DNA of 64,000 bases from Gordonia sp. SL306 (GCF_026625785.1 NZ_CP113063.1:4216001-4280000), one strand, 5' to 3'. Positions 16,875-26,529 are shown, numbered from the stretch's first letter. Notes: generated by a model from the letters alone, not told the origin. Numbers and translations: made by a program.

Positions 16875-18493
16875 GGCTCTCCTCCGGGTAGCTCAGCCGC
16901 CACCCGGGCGGCGAGTTCGTGCAGGTGGTCGGACGTCTGCGCGACGTCTGCCCGACCGGGGGGCGCCACGACCTCGAGGTAGTACTTGAGCTTCGGCTCG
17001 GTACCCGACGGCCGGGCGATCACCCGCAGGGAGGTGCCGTCGGCGGTGCGCCCGGTCAGTTGCACTGCGTCCGTGCGCAGTCCGTCGTCGCGGGTGGCGT
17101 AGTCCTCGACGTCGACCGGAATCCCCGCCGGCGCGCGGGGTGGCGACCGTCGCAGCGACGACATCAGGTCGGTGATGAGGTCGACGTCGGTGACGCGTAT
17201 CGATCTCTGGGTGGTGACGTGGACGCCGTGCGCGAGCGAGAGTTCGTCGACGGCGCCAGACAGGTCCGACCGCATCGCGACCCGCTGGTCGGCGACCATG
17301 GCGGCCACCACTGCGGCCGCGATCCCGTCCTTGTCGCGGACCGCGTCGGGGTCCACGCAGTGTCCGATGGCCTCCTCGTAGGCGTACAGCAGCGGTTCTC
17401 CCGCCCGGACAAGCCATTTGAATCCGGTGAGGGTGCGTACGTGGCGGGCGCCTGCGGCCGACGCGACGGCCTGCAGCATCGAGCCGGACACGATGGTGCT
17501 GGCCACGACGGGTGCCGCGAGATCCGTGGTGGCGAGCAGATGCGCGCCGAGCAGAGCGCCCGTCTCGTCGCCGGTCAGCATGCGCCAGCTGCCGTGGACC
17601 CGGGCGCCGATCGCACAGCGGTCGGCATCGGGATCGAGTGCGATCGCGAGGTCGGCGTCGATGCGTTCGGCCAAGGCGAGTACCCGATCCGACGAACCGG
17701 GCTCCTCGGGGTTGGGGAACCGTACGGTGGGAAAGTCGGGATCCGGGGCGAACTGCTCGGCAACGACGTGTACGTCGGGAAATCCGGCGCGCCGCAATGC
17801 CGCGAGCGCGAGGGCGCCGCCGACCCCGTGCATCGCGGTGAGTGCTATCCGCACAGGCGAACCGTGCACGCGTCCGAATCGCGCCACGAGTCGCTCGAGG
17901 TAGCGAGCGGTGTTCGCGCCGGCGCGGAGGTCCGGCGAGACCCGTTGTCTGCCTATCGTGTTCGCCGGTGGCGCGGTCGCGATCAGCTGTTCGATCCGCC
18001 GATCGACCGGTGGTATGAGTTGCGCGCCGCCGGCGAGGTAGACCTTGTAGCCGTTGTCGGTCGGCGGGTTGTGGGACGCCGTGACCGCCACCGCCGCGGC
18101 GGCATCGAGGTCGCGGCACGCGAATGCGATCAGCGGAGTGGGTGTCGGTCCGGACAGCGCGACGACATCGAATCCCTGCGCGGCAAGGACCTCGGCCGTC
18201 GCAGTCGCGAAGGCACGCGAGCCGTGACGGGCATCCCGGCCCACCACCACCGTCGCCCCCGCCGCCCCGTCGTCGAGAAGGGCGCATCCAAGGGCGTGAG
18301 TGGCACGGGTGACCACCGCGACGTTCATGCCGGCAGGCCCGGCGCGTACCGGGCCACGGAGTCCGGCGGTGCCGAAACGAAGTGTGGCGGCAAAACGTTC
18401 GTCGAGTCGATCGGGGCCGAGCGCGGAGAGCTCGGCGCGGGTCAGGGGATCGGGGTCGGAGGCGATCCAGTCGCGCGGATCGATGGTCGACAT
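16871..18493 (-). CDS. pmmB: Phosphomannomutase/phosphoglucomutase family enzyme
   Basis: The 540-residue alpha-D-phosphohexomutase has all family motifs: the phosphoserine loop TASHNPPTDNGYKVY, the Mg-binding DPDADRCAI, the sugar-binding YEEAIGH and the C-terminal phosphate site RPSGTEPKLKYY. It should interconvert hexose or pentose 1- and 6(5)-phosphates. Its position next to deoD matches pmmB (Rv3308) of M. tuberculosis, and a role in using ribose-1-phosphate released by nucleoside phosphorylases is plausible. It starts 7 bp after the deoD stop and overlaps the membrane-protein gene by 4 bp. Confidence 0.9.
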   Translation of the reverse strand: MSTIDPRDWIASDPDPLTRAELSALGPDRLDERFAATLRFGTAGLRGPVRAGPAGMNVAVVTRATHALGCALLDDGAAGATVVVGRDARHGSRAFATATAEVLAAQGFDVVALSGPTPTPLIAFACRDLDAAAAVAVTASHNPPTDNGYKVYLAGGAQLIPPVDRRIEQLIATAPPANTIGRQRVSPDLRAGANTARYLERLVARFGRVHGSPVRIALTAMHGVGGALALAALRRAGFPDVHVVAEQFAPDPDFPTVRFPNPEEPGSSDRVLALAERIDADLAIALDPDADRCAIGARVHGSWRMLTGDETGALLGAHLLATTDLAAPVVASTIVSGSMLQAVASAAGARHVRTLTGFKWLVRAGEPLLYAYEEAIGHCVDPDAVRDKDGIAAAVVAAMVADQRVAMRSDLSGAVDELSLAHGVHVTTQRSIRVTDVDLITDLMSSLRRSPPRAPAGIPVDVEDYATRDDGLRTDAVQLTGRTADGTSLRVIARPSGTEPKLKYYLEVVAPPGRADVAQTSDHLHELAARVAAELPGGEP

Positions 18494-18500
18494 CGTCGTG

Positions 18501-19304
18501 TCACACTTCGGCGATGATCGAGGCGAGGAGCTCGCCCATCCGGGCGGCCGAGGCCTGCCCGACCTCGAGAACCTCGTTGTGACTGAGTGGTTCGCCGGTC
18601 ATCCCGGCAGCGAGATTGGTGACCAACGACATCCCGAGGACGTTCAGGCCCGCGGCACGAGCCGCGATGGTCTCGTGGACCGTCGACATCCCGACCAGAT
18701 CGGCGCCGAGCGTGCGCAGCATGCGGATCTCGGCGGGCGTCTCGTAGTGCGGGCCCGGTAGCCCGGCATAGACGCCCTCCGTGAGGGACGGGTCGGTGCG
18801 GCGGGCGATCTCGCGCAGTTTCGGCGAGTACGCGTCGACGAGATCGACGAACTGCGCCCCGACCAGCGGGGATCGCCCGGTGAGGTTGAGGTGGTCGGCG
18901 ATCAGGACGGGCTGGCCGACCGTCATGTCGTCGCGGAGCCCGCCGGCGGCGTTGGTCAGCACGATGGTGTGAGCTCCGGCCGCGGCGGCTGTCCGGACCG
19001 GGTGAACCACCCGCGCGAGATGATGTCCCTCGTAGGCGTGAATCCGGCCCAACAGGATCAGGACCCGACGATCTGCGACCTGCACCGAGTGCACGATTCC
19101 GCCGTGACCTGCTGCTTTCGGCGGGGTGAAACCGGGCAGTGCGGCCATCGGGACGCTGGCGACCGGTGTACCGAATGCCCGTGCCGCCGGAGCCCAGCCC
19201 GATCCGAGGACGACGGCGACGTCGTGGGCGGCGCAGTCGGTCTCGGCGGCGATCGTCGCGGCGGCCGCGGCGGCTGCGGCATCGGCGTCGGCAGTGGGGT
19301 CCAT
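18501..19304 (-). CDS. deoD: Purine nucleoside phosphorylase
   Basis: A trimeric-type PNP of 267 residues that phosphorolyses inosine and guanosine to base plus ribose-1-phosphate. Motifs seen: VLGSGWAP near residue 31, [16 protein letters not shown], the substrate-binding [12 protein letters not shown] and VGMSTVHE followed by [12 protein letters not shown]. The N-terminus is Ala-rich. It heads a deoD-pmmB-membrane protein-ABC unit. The start ATG at 19304 lies only 7 bases past a -10-like TAAGGT, so the mRNA may be leaderless. Confidence 0.95.
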   Translation of the reverse strand: MDPTADADAAAAAAAATIAAETDCAAHDVAVVLGSGWAPAARAFGTPVASVPMAALPGFTPPKAAGHGGIVHSVQVADRRVLILLGRIHAYEGHHLARVVHPVRTAAAAGAHTIVLTNAAGGLRDDMTVGQPVLIADHLNLTGRSPLVGAQFVDLVDAYSPKLREIARRTDPSLTEGVYAGLPGPHYETPAEIRMLRTLGADLVGMSTVHETIAARAAGLNVLGMSLVTNLAAGMTGEPLSHNEVLEVGQASAARMGELLASIIAEV

Positions 19305-19311
19305 GGCCCTA

Positions 19312-19334
19312 ACCTTAATGCGCGGCGATAAGGT
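19312..19334. promoter_or_regulatory. Symmetric divergent -10 elements, probable leaderless promoters
   Basis: ACCTTA (19312-19317) and TAAGGT (19329-19334) form an inverted repeat. Each reads TAAGGT toward its own gene and ends 6-7 bases before the ATG (19304 on minus, 19341 on plus). This fits the TANNNT -10 and spacing of leaderless mycobacterial promoters. With only 36 bp between the genes the promoters overlap and probably compete. Confidence 0.45.
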
Positions 19335-19340
19335 CGCTAC

Positions 19341-20039
19341 ATGCCGTTTCTCAGTACTGCAGGCGAAGTCAGCGAGCTCTACCTCGGCTCCGAGGGCGTC
19401 GAACTAGACGCGTCGAATCCCGACAACCGGTTCCGGCTCGACTGGCTCGCCTCGGTCGGCGATCTCCTCGACCAGGTTGCCGCGGAGCCGACGAAACCAC
19501 TCGTGATCACCGCCACCGGGAAGTTCTTCAGCAACGGACTCGACACCGACTACATCGCGGCCAACGCGAGCGGATTGCCGCGCTATCTCGATCGTGTCCA
19601 CGAGCTCTACGTCAAGCTCCTCACCCTGCCCGTACCGACGGTCGCCGCCGTGAACGGGCATGCCTTCGGCGCAGGCGCCATGCTGGCCCTGTGCGCCGAT
19701 GTCCGCGTGATGCGCACCGAGCGGGGATTCTGGTCGCTGCCCGAGGCGGCGCTCGGGATGCCGTTCACCCGCGGCATGAGTTCGCTGATCCGTACCCGGC
19801 TCACCGATGCCACTGCGACCGAGGCGATGTTGACCTCCAGGCGATATGGCGCCGACGACGCCGTGGGCGCCGGGATCGTCGAGGAGTCGGTCGAGGTCGA
19901 CAGGCTGGTCGGGAGGGCCGCGGAGCTGGGTGTGGAACGGGCACCGCTGGCAGGTCCCAATCTCGGATTGATCAAGCGCGGCCTCCGGCAGCCGCTGATC
20001 GCCGACCTCGAGACCCCGACACCTGCGACCCTGTTGTGA
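19341..20039 (+). CDS. Enoyl-CoA hydratase/isomerase family protein
   Basis: A 232-residue crotonase-fold protein. The oxyanion-hole segments are [12 protein letters not shown] and [19 protein letters not shown], followed by [16 protein letters not shown]. The sequence looks closest to the short delta3-delta2-enoyl-CoA isomerase-like proteins, because the hydratase Glu pair is not evident; assignment to isomerase is tentative. The ATG at 19341 probably starts a leaderless mRNA. It is followed 9 bp downstream by the M20 amidohydrolase, so the two may be co-transcribed. Confidence 0.75.
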   Translation: MPFLSTAGEVSELYLGSEGVELDASNPDNRFRLDWLASVGDLLDQVAAEPTKPLVITATGKFFSNGLDTDYIAANASGLPRYLDRVHELYVKLLTLPVPTVAAVNGHAFGAGAMLALCADVRVMRTERGFWSLPEAALGMPFTRGMSSLIRTRLTDATATEAMLTSRRYGADDAVGAGIVEESVEVDRLVGRAAELGVERAPLAGPNLGLIKRGLRQPLIADLETPTPATLL

Positions 20040-20048
20040 GGGGTGGGC

Positions 20049-21242
20049 ATGGCCGTGAGTGAGACCGAGGCCCAACCGGTGGCGCCGCGTGATCTGATCG
20101 GTGCGTGGTGGGCGGCGCACGGTCAGGATGTGGTGGCGTGGCGACGCCACATCCATGCGCGGCCCGAGCTCTCGCGGCAGGAGATCAACACCACTGACCT
20201 CGTGATCGCCGAGCTGACCGCGGCAGGTCTGCAGCCGCGTCGGTTGCCGTTGGGGACAGGCGTGGTGTGCGACCTCGGACGTGCCGACCAGCCACGGGTC
20301 GCCTTGCGTGCGGACATGGATGCCCTGCCGATCACCGAACACACCGGACTCGCGTTCAGCTCCACGGTCGAGGGGGTCTCGCACGCGTGCGGCCACGACG
20401 CCCACACCGCGATCCTCATGGGGGTGGCCAAGTTGCTCGCCTCCGTGGATGCGCTGCCGCTGGGCGTACGTCTGATCTTCCAGCCGGCCGAAGAGGTCAT
20501 GCCCGGTGGGGCACTCGATGCCGTCGCCGCGGGCGTGATGAACGGTGTCAGCCGGATATTCGCGTTGCACTGTGATCCGAAACTCCCGGTGGGGTCGGTC
20601 GGATTGCGGTCGGGTGCGTTGACGTCGGCGGCCGACCACATCGATCTGCAGCTGCATTCCGCGGGCGGCCACACATCGCGTCCACATCTCACGGGTGACC
20701 TGGTGTACGCGATGGGCACGGTGATCACCGGCTTGCCGGGCATCCTGTCCCGCCGTATCGATCCGCGGTCGGGAACCGTGATGGTGTGGGGCGCCGCGCA
20801 TGCCGGCAACGCGCCGAATGCGATCCCGCAGGAGGGGCGGCTGCGGGGCACCGTCCGCACCGGCGATCACACGACCTGGGCGGAACTCGAACCCCTGGTC
20901 CGCAGTGTGATCGGTGAACTTCTCGCGCCGCTCGGTGTGCGCTACGACCTGTCGTACTTCCGCGGGGTGCCGCCGGTGGTCAACGACGAGGTCGCGGTCG
21001 AGATGATGCGTACAGCTGTTGCCGCAATCGGGCCGAACGCGGTCGCGGACACCCCGCAGTCGCCGGGCGGCGAAGACTTCTCGTGGTACCTCGAGCACGT
21101 GCCGGGTGCGATGGGCCGGCTCGGTGTATGGGACGGGATCGGTCCCCACGGTGACCTTCATCAGCCGGGCTTCGACCTCGACGAGCGCGCCTTGGAGATC
21201 GGGGTGCGGACCCTCGCAGGCATCGCGCTGGGCGTCGCCTGA
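20049..21242 (+). CDS. amiA: M20 family amidohydrolase
   Basis: The 397-residue metallopeptidase-fold enzyme shows the M20D pattern: RRHIHARPELS near the N-terminus, HACGHDAHTAILMG with metal-binding residues, QPAEEVMPGG with the catalytic Glu, and the distal GGEDFSWYL. Relatives hydrolyse N-acyl amino acids, amidohydrolase-type substrates or IAA conjugates. Synteny with deoD and lpdA suggests AmiA1/AmiB1 of M. tuberculosis (Rv3305c-Rv3306c); here there is only one copy. I prefer the ATG at 20049, 6 bases after an AGGGG, to the GTG at 20043. Confidence 0.85.
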   Translation: MAVSETEAQPVAPRDLIGAWWAAHGQDVVAWRRHIHARPELSRQEINTTDLVIAELTAAGLQPRRLPLGTGVVCDLGRADQPRVALRADMDALPITEHTGLAFSSTVEGVSHACGHDAHTAILMGVAKLLASVDALPLGVRLIFQPAEEVMPGGALDAVAAGVMNGVSRIFALHCDPKLPVGSVGLRSGALTSAADHIDLQLHSAGGHTSRPHLTGDLVYAMGTVITGLPGILSRRIDPRSGTVMVWGAAHAGNAPNAIPQEGRLRGTVRTGDHTTWAELEPLVRSVIGELLAPLGVRYDLSYFRGVPPVVNDEVAVEMMRTAVAAIGPNAVADTPQSPGGEDFSWYLEHVPGAMGRLGVWDGIGPHGDLHQPGFDLDERALEIGVRTLAGIALGVA

Positions 21243-21259
21243 CTGGCCGAACGGCGGTG

Positions 21260-21742
21260 CTAGGGCTCGTCGGGTCCGGGTCCGGGCCCGACGTTTCGCG
21301 ATTCGCGCAGTCGAAGATCCTGTACGTACTCGGCGGGCGCGCCTGCGATTTCCGCCGCCTCGGCCATCACACCGAGGTAACGCGCCGACGGCAGGCCGCC
21401 CTCGTACGCGTCGAGCACATAGAGCCAGGCGAGCACCGGTCCGTCGGCCGTGTGGATCCGTGCGCGGATCTTGACGTGGATACCGAGTTCGGAACCCTCC
21501 CAGCGGTCGAGGTTGTCCTCGTCCTCGGAGGTCACGTCGTAGAGGACCACGAAGACCTTGGCATCGGAATCGTCCCGGTCCTCGGTGACGGTCGCGAGCG
21601 AACCCTCCCAGCCGATGTCCTCGCCGCCGAAGGTCAGTCGCCAGCCGTGCAGCCACCCGGTTCCCGACATCGGCGAGTGCGGTGCACGCTCGGCCATCTG
21701 CTCGGGATGCATGTTCGAACCGTAGGCGGCGTAAATCGGCAC
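21260..21742 (-). CDS. Gamma-glutamylcyclotransferase-like protein (Rv3304 orthologue)
   Basis: This 160-residue protein begins with the family motif PIYAAYGSNMHPEQM (YGSN forms the ligand loop) from a GTG start at 21742. The fold is the AIG2/gamma-glutamylcyclotransferase beta barrel; a Glu in the GLPSARYLG region may act as the catalytic acid, but I could not identify it with certainty. The M. tuberculosis gene at the same position next to lpdA is Rv3304, of unknown function. The C-terminal tail GPGPGPDEP is low complexity. It converges with the amidohydrolase and diverges from lpdA. Confidence 0.78.
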   Translation of the reverse strand: MPIYAAYGSNMHPEQMAERAPHSPMSGTGWLHGWRLTFGGEDIGWEGSLATVTEDRDDSDAKVFVVLYDVTSEDEDNLDRWEGSELGIHVKIRARIHTADGPVLAWLYVLDAYEGGLPSARYLGVMAEAAEIAGAPAEYVQDLRLRESRNVGPGPGPDEP

Positions 21743-21907
21743 GGGCGAAAGCCTAGATGGTCGGCGCGCCCCGCGAAAGCCGACCCTGCCCGACCGCGCG
21801 CCGCGAATCGGGCCGGGGACTAGGTTGGAACACGACGGAACAGGCGCCGAAAGCGAGACGGCGGCCCGGATCAGCTCTGTCGGCCGAGGATGAGGAGAGG
21901 ACTCACA

Positions 21908-23311
21908 GTGACCAAGATCGTGATCATCGGCGGTGGACCCGCGGGTTACGAGGCCGCGCTCGCCGCGGCCGCCTACGGCGCCGACATCACCGTGATCGAC
22001 TCCGACGGCATCGGCGGGGCGTGCGTCCTGTGGGACTGTGTGCCGTCGAAGACCTTCATCGCGTCCACCGGCATCCGGACCGAGGTGCGCCGCGCCGTCG
22101 ATCTGGGCATCAACATCCGCACCGATGATGCCCTGGTGACCGTGACGCAGATCCATCAGCGCGTCCGGGACCTGGCGTTCGCCCAGTCCGCCGACATCCG
22201 GTCCCGGCTGATCAGCGAGGGTGTCACCCTGGTGTCCGGTCGCGCGCAGCTCGATGAACGGCAGGTCGGCGTGTCCGCGCACGGCGTGATCGCCACCCTT
22301 GCCGACGGATCGACGCAGCGTTACGAGGGTGACGTGGTCCTGATCGCGACCGGCGCCTCGCCACGGGTCCTGGCCGACGCCCGGCCCGACGGCGAACGCA
22401 TCCTCAACTGGCGTCAGCTCTACGACCTGGAAGAACTGCCCGAGCACCTGGTGGTGATCGGTTCGGGTGTGACCGGCGCCGAGTTCGTGCACGCCTACAC
22501 CGAATTGGGTGTCAAGGTGACCCTCGTGTCCAGTCGCGATCGGGTCTTGCCCGGCGAGGACGAGGACGCCGCGCTGGTCCTCGAGGATGCGCTGGCCGAG
22601 CGCGGCGTCGAACTGATCAAGCACGCTCGTGCGGACAAGGTTGAGCGGCATGGGGATTCGGTGACCGCGCACCTGACGGACGGGCGTACGGTGACCGGCT
22701 CCCACGTGTTGATGACGGTGGGATCGGTACCCAACACGAACGATCTCGGGCTCGACCGGGCAGGCGTGGAGATCGACCGGAACGGCTATATCACGGTCGA
22801 TCGGGTGTCGCGGACATCGGTTCCCGGTGTGTACGCCGCGGGGGACTGCACCGGTCTGCTGCCGCTCGCGTCGGTGGCGGCGATGCAGGGGCGGATCGCC
22901 ATGTACCACTCACTCGGCGAGGGCGTCAGTCCCATCAAGCTGAAAACTGTTGCGTCCGCGATCTTCACGCGTCCCGAGATCGCCACTGTCGGGGTGTCGC
23001 AGACGGCCATCGACGCCGGTGAATATCCGGCACGGACCGTGATGCTCCCGCTCGCGACCAACCCACGCGCCAAGATGAGCGGCCTCCGCCGTGGTTTCGT
23101 GAAGATCTTCTGCCGCCCGGCCACCGGAGTGGTGATCGGCGGCGTGGTGGTCGCGCCCAACGCATCCGAGCTGATCCTCCCGATCGCGCTCGCGGTGCAG
23201 AACAAATTGATGGTCTCCGATCTCGCGCAGACGTTCTCGGTGTACCCGTCGCTGACCGGCTCGGTGACCGAGGCCGCGCGCCAGCTCGTCCGCCACGACG
23301 ACCTGGATTAG
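21908..23311 (+). CDS. lpdA: Flavoprotein disulfide reductase LpdA (NAD(P)H quinone reductase type)
   Basis: The 467-residue flavoprotein has the FAD motif IVIIGGGPAGYEAA, the redox pair Cys 39/Cys 44 in ACVLWDCVPSKT, the NAD(P)H motif VIGSGVTGAEFVH and the second FAD motif VYAAGDCTG. The C-terminal His-Glu motif of true lipoamide dehydrogenases (HPTxxE) is replaced by YPSLTG (Tyr 446), matching what is known of M. tuberculosis LpdA, which reduces quinones and not lipoamide. The GTG at 21908 follows AGGAGAGG; an ATG six codons earlier lies inside this site. Expected cytosolic oxidant-defence role. Confidence 0.88.
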   Translation: MTKIVIIGGGPAGYEAALAAAAYGADITVIDSDGIGGACVLWDCVPSKTFIASTGIRTEVRRAVDLGINIRTDDALVTVTQIHQRVRDLAFAQSADIRSRLISEGVTLVSGRAQLDERQVGVSAHGVIATLADGSTQRYEGDVVLIATGASPRVLADARPDGERILNWRQLYDLEELPEHLVVIGSGVTGAEFVHAYTELGVKVTLVSSRDRVLPGEDEDAALVLEDALAERGVELIKHARADKVERHGDSVTAHLTDGRTVTGSHVLMTVGSVPNTNDLGLDRAGVEIDRNGYITVDRVSRTSVPGVYAAGDCTGLLPLASVAAMQGRIAMYHSLGEGVSPIKLKTVASAIFTRPEIATVGVSQTAIDAGEYPARTVMLPLATNPRAKMSGLRRGFVKIFCRPATGVVIGGVVVAPNASELILPIALAVQNKLMVSDLAQTFSVYPSLTGSVTEAARQLVRHDDLD

Positions 23312-23319
23312 GACGACGA

Positions 23320-23916
23320 TCAGCGGGGAGTGCGGAGCCCGGCGACCAAAAGCGCGACCATGCGCCGAGCGTCGTAGTCCTCGTCGCCGCCGATGCACAG
23401 ATTGCCGATGCCGCGCAGGAATTCGAGCGCGGTGACGTCGGAGCGGATCTCGCCGGCGGCCGCGGCTCCGTCGAGCAGCGCGCCGCAGACGGGCACCAGC
23501 CGGTCGAGGAAGTACGCGTGCAGTGTCTGGAAGCGTGCGGTGTCGGAGCGCAGGGCGGCAGCGAGGCCGTGCTTGGTGGTCAGGAAGTCGACGAAGAGCT
23601 CGACCCACTCGGCGAGTGCGAGGTATGGAGTGGCGGCGGTGGCCATGAGCGCCGGCCCAGCCTCGGCGCACGCCTCGACCTGGTGCTGATACACGGCGAT
23701 GACGAGGTCGGCGCGGGTGGGGAAGTGGCGATAGATCGTGCCCATCCCGACCCCGGCGCGATCGGCGATCTCACGTACCGGCGCCTCCACACCGGAGACG
23801 ACGAAGACGGCCGCAGCGGCCTCGAGCAGGGCCTGCTCGTTGCGGCGCGCATCCGCACGTTTCCGCGGTGCTGACCGTGGTCGTGTAGCCGCTGGTCGAT
23901 CGTCGCCCTTCGGCAC
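23320..23916 (-). CDS. TetR-family transcriptional repressor
   Basis: The 198-residue regulator has a basic N-terminal tail and a TetR helix-turn-helix at about residues 28-75, with VREIADRAGVGMGTIYRHFPTRADL as its recognition-helix region (split here only by description). The C-terminal helices would bind an effector. It is divergent from the F420-type oxidoreductase, and two matching palindromes lie between them, so it most likely represses that gene and itself. It converges with lpdA, with 8 bp between stops. The effector is unknown. Confidence 0.88.
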   Translation of the reverse strand: MPKGDDRPAATRPRSAPRKRADARRNEQALLEAAAAVFVVSGVEAPVREIADRAGVGMGTIYRHFPTRADLVIAVYQHQVEACAEAGPALMATAATPYLALAEWVELFVDFLTTKHGLAAALRSDTARFQTLHAYFLDRLVPVCGALLDGAAAAGEIRSDVTALEFLRGIGNLCIGGDEDYDARRMVALLVAGLRTPR

Positions 23917-23950
23917 TCGTCCACCTCCGTTCCGATCGAGGTCTTGAAAA

Positions 23951-23994
23951 ACGGAACAACGCTCCGTATTGTAATCGGAGCACGGTTCCGATTA
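23951..23994. promoter_or_regulatory. Two TetR-type operators in the divergent promoter
   Basis: Two palindromes share the pattern CGGA-N7-TCCG. The first is ACGGA (23951-23955), 7 nt, TCCGT (23963-23967). The second is TAATCGGA (23972-23979), 7 nt, TCCGATTA (23987-23994). Their centres are 24 bp apart. They sit between the TetR start (23916) and the oxidoreductase start (24075), the expected place for autoregulation and repression of the neighbour. Confidence 0.65.
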
Positions 23995-24074
23995 CTTGCA
24001 CATCTTGCCAGAGTGTTCGGCCGAGCATCGACCTTTCGATCCGACGACCCGCACCCCTTCGAGGAGGCGCCACG

Positions 24075-24950
24075 ATGACTACCGCCGCACACCCGAGTTT
24101 CGGGATCATGACCGCACCCATGCAGGTCAGCTATGAGGAGGTCCTGCGCGTATGGCGAGAGGCCGACGAGGTCCACGCCATCGAGCACGCGTGGCTGTTC
24201 GACCACCTGATGCCGATCGGTGGTGATCCCGACGGGCCGATTTTCGAGGGGTGGACGCTGCTCTCCGCGCTGGCCGCGCAGACCGAGCGCCTGCGCCTCG
24301 GACTCCTGGTGACCAGCAACAGGTTTCGGCCGCCGGCAGTGCTCGCCAAGATCGCGACGACCGTCGACATCGTCTCCGGTGGCCGCCTCGATTTCGGCAT
24401 CGGCGCTGGATCGCGGCCGGGGCATCCGCTCGCCCGGCGGGAGTACGACGCGCATGGTCTGCCGTATCGCGATGCGGCGCAGGCCGTCGCGGACCTGGCG
24501 GAGGCGTGCACGGTGATCCGCCGACTGTGGAGCGAGACCGCGCCGTTCGGTTTCGACGGTGAGAACGTGCAGGTGACCGGCGCATTCGGCAACCCCAAAC
24601 CGCTGCAGTCCCCGCACCCGCCGATCGTCATCGGAGGACGATCCACGCCGACGCTGCGGGTGGTCGCCGAACATGCCGACATCTGGAACATCCCGGGCGG
24701 TGACATCGAGGATGCCATCCGCCGCAGTGCGGTGGTCGATCGATTCTGCGCCGAGGTCGGGCGCGATCCGGCGACGATCACCCGATCGATCGCTCTGCCG
24801 GTCTCCTACGACCGCCCCGACGGAACTCGACGCGAGATCGCCGAGGCACTCGACGCAGGCTTCTCGCACGTCGTCCTGATGTTGCCGTCGCCCTACCCGG
24901 ATCGGGTGGCGCACTGGGTCGCCGACGAACTCATCGACACGCCGGCGTGA
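24075..24950 (+). CDS. LLM-class F420-dependent oxidoreductase
   Basis: The 291-residue protein has the luciferase-like monooxygenase fold pattern: an early FGIMTAP strand, HAWLFDHLMPI, LGLLVTSNRFRPPAVLAK, DIVSGGRLDFGIGAG and the later PPIVIGGRSTPTLRVVAEHADIWN. In Mycobacteriales this subgroup usually binds coenzyme F420 and reduces or oxidises small molecules. A GAGGAGG ribosome binding site lies 8 bases before the ATG. Control by the divergent TetR regulator through the two palindromes is likely. The substrate is unknown. Confidence 0.82.
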   Translation: MTTAAHPSFGIMTAPMQVSYEEVLRVWREADEVHAIEHAWLFDHLMPIGGDPDGPIFEGWTLLSALAAQTERLRLGLLVTSNRFRPPAVLAKIATTVDIVSGGRLDFGIGAGSRPGHPLARREYDAHGLPYRDAAQAVADLAEACTVIRRLWSETAPFGFDGENVQVTGAFGNPKPLQSPHPPIVIGGRSTPTLRVVAEHADIWNIPGGDIEDAIRRSAVVDRFCAEVGRDPATITRSIALPVSYDRPDGTRREIAEALDAGFSHVVLMLPSPYPDRVAHWVADELIDTPA

Positions 24951-24965
24951 ACTCCGCCCAAGCGG

Positions 24966-26501
24966 TCAGGCGAGATCGAAGCTGTGCCCGACCGCCCGGT
25001 TCCAGCCGTCGTAGAGACGGTTGCGGTCCTCGGCCGCCATCCGGGGTTCCCAGCGCTTGTCCTCGGCCCAGTTCGCGCGGATCTCGTCCTCGGATTCCCA
25101 GTAGCCGACGGCCAGACCTGCCGCGTAGGCGGCGCCGAGTGCCGTGGTCTCGTTGACCACCGGTCGCACCACCGGCACGTCGAGGATGTCGGCCTGGAAC
25201 TGCATGAGCAGGTCGTTGACGACCATACCGCCGTCCACCTTGAGTGTGGACAGCTCGACGCCCGAGTCTGCTTGCATCGCCTCGATCACCTCGCGGGTCT
25301 GAAAGGCGCTGGCCTCCAGGGCGGCTCGCGCGAGGTGCCCTTTGTTGACGAAGCGCGTCAGGCCGACGATGACCCCTCGGGCATCGGGTCGCCACCGTGG
25401 CGCGAACAGTCCGGAGAACGCCGGGACGAAGTAGGCGCCACCGTTGTCCTCCACCGACGCGGCCAACGATTCGATCTCGCGGGCATTGTCGAAGAGGCCG
25501 AGGTTGTCGCGCAACCACTGCACCAGTGATCCCGTGACAGCGATCGAACCCTCGAGTGCATAGCGCGCGTCCTGATCACCGATTCGGTAGCAGACCGTGG
25601 TGAGCAGGCCGTGGTCACTGAACACCGGCTCGGTCCCGGTGTTGAGGAGGAGGAAATTGCCGGTGCCGTAGGTGTTCTTGGCCTCGCCCGGATTCAGGCA
25701 TGCCTGCCCGAACGTGGCGGCCTGTTGATCGCCCAGGATGCCGGCCAACGGTACGCCGGGTAGTGAACCGTGCTCGCGCAGCGGCCCGTAGACCTCGGAT
25801 GAGCTGCGGATCTCGGGAAGCAAAGACATCGGCACGCCCATCTCGGCGCAGATCTCCTCGTCCCAGGCCAGGGTGCGCAGGTCCATCAGCATCGTCCGCG
25901 ATGCGTTGGTGACGTCGGTGATGTGCAACCCGCCGTCGCGCCCACCGGTCATGTTCCACGTGATCCACGAATCCATTGTGCCGAAACACAGTTCGCCTGC
26001 CTCGGCGCGTTGTCGAGCGCCGTCGACGTGGTCGAGCAGCCATCGCACCTTGGGGCCGGCGAAGTACGTCGACAGTGGCAGACCCGTGCGGTCCCGGTAT
26101 CGATCGACCCCGACGTCACCGGCGAGCATGCCGCAGAGGTCGTTGGTGCGGGTGTCCTGCCAAACGATCGCGTGGTGGATCGGCTCACCGGTCTCGCGGT
26201 CCCAGATGAGAGTTGTCTCACGTTGGTTCGTGAGGCCACAGGCGGCGATGTCGCCATGTTTCAGATCGGCGGACGCCAGTGCGGCGGCCGCCACCCGACG
26301 GGTGTTGCGCCAGATCTCCGATGCGTCGTGCTCCACCCAGCCTGCCTGCGGGAACACCTGCTCATGTTCGATCTGCTCGGAACTGACGACGCGGCCGTGC
26401 CGGTCGAAGATCATCGCCCGTGTGGACGTGGTGCCCTGGTCGATCGCGGCGACATATGTGCTTGCACTACCCACGACCGACAGTGTCGCACGCGGTGGCA
26501 T
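24966..26501 (-). CDS. glpK: Glycerol kinase
   Basis: GlpK phosphorylates glycerol to glycerol-3-phosphate. Motifs seen are [13 protein letters not shown] (ATP phosphate loop), the substrate segments [20 protein letters not shown] and TNQRETT, and the C-terminal [20 protein letters not shown]. Length (511) is normal. The start is uncertain: ATG 26501 has no ribosome binding site and lies only 28 bp from the divergent glpD; a GTG at 26474 would give 502 residues. Together with divergent glpD it forms a complete glycerol-to-DHAP route. Confidence 0.94.
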   Translation of the reverse strand: MPPRATLSVVGSASTYVAAIDQGTTSTRAMIFDRHGRVVSSEQIEHEQVFPQAGWVEHDASEIWRNTRRVAAAALASADLKHGDIAACGLTNQRETTLIWDRETGEPIHHAIVWQDTRTNDLCGMLAGDVGVDRYRDRTGLPLSTYFAGPKVRWLLDHVDGARQRAEAGELCFGTMDSWITWNMTGGRDGGLHITDVTNASRTMLMDLRTLAWDEEICAEMGVPMSLLPEIRSSSEVYGPLREHGSLPGVPLAGILGDQQAATFGQACLNPGEAKNTYGTGNFLLLNTGTEPVFSDHGLLTTVCYRIGDQDARYALEGSIAVTGSLVQWLRDNLGLFDNAREIESLAASVEDNGGAYFVPAFSGLFAPRWRPDARGVIVGLTRFVNKGHLARAALEASAFQTREVIEAMQADSGVELSTLKVDGGMVVNDLLMQFQADILDVPVVRPVVNETTALGAAYAAGLAVGYWESEDEIRANWAEDKRWEPRMAAEDRNRLYDGWNRAVGHSFDLA

Positions 26502-26529
26502 CGGAGGAGATCAATTAGGCTCGGCAAGC

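Noticed and set aside
21908-23311. Annotation as dihydrolipoamide dehydrogenase
   Set aside because: The His-Glu pair needed for lipoamide is replaced by YPSLTG, so LpdA-type quinone reductase is the better call.
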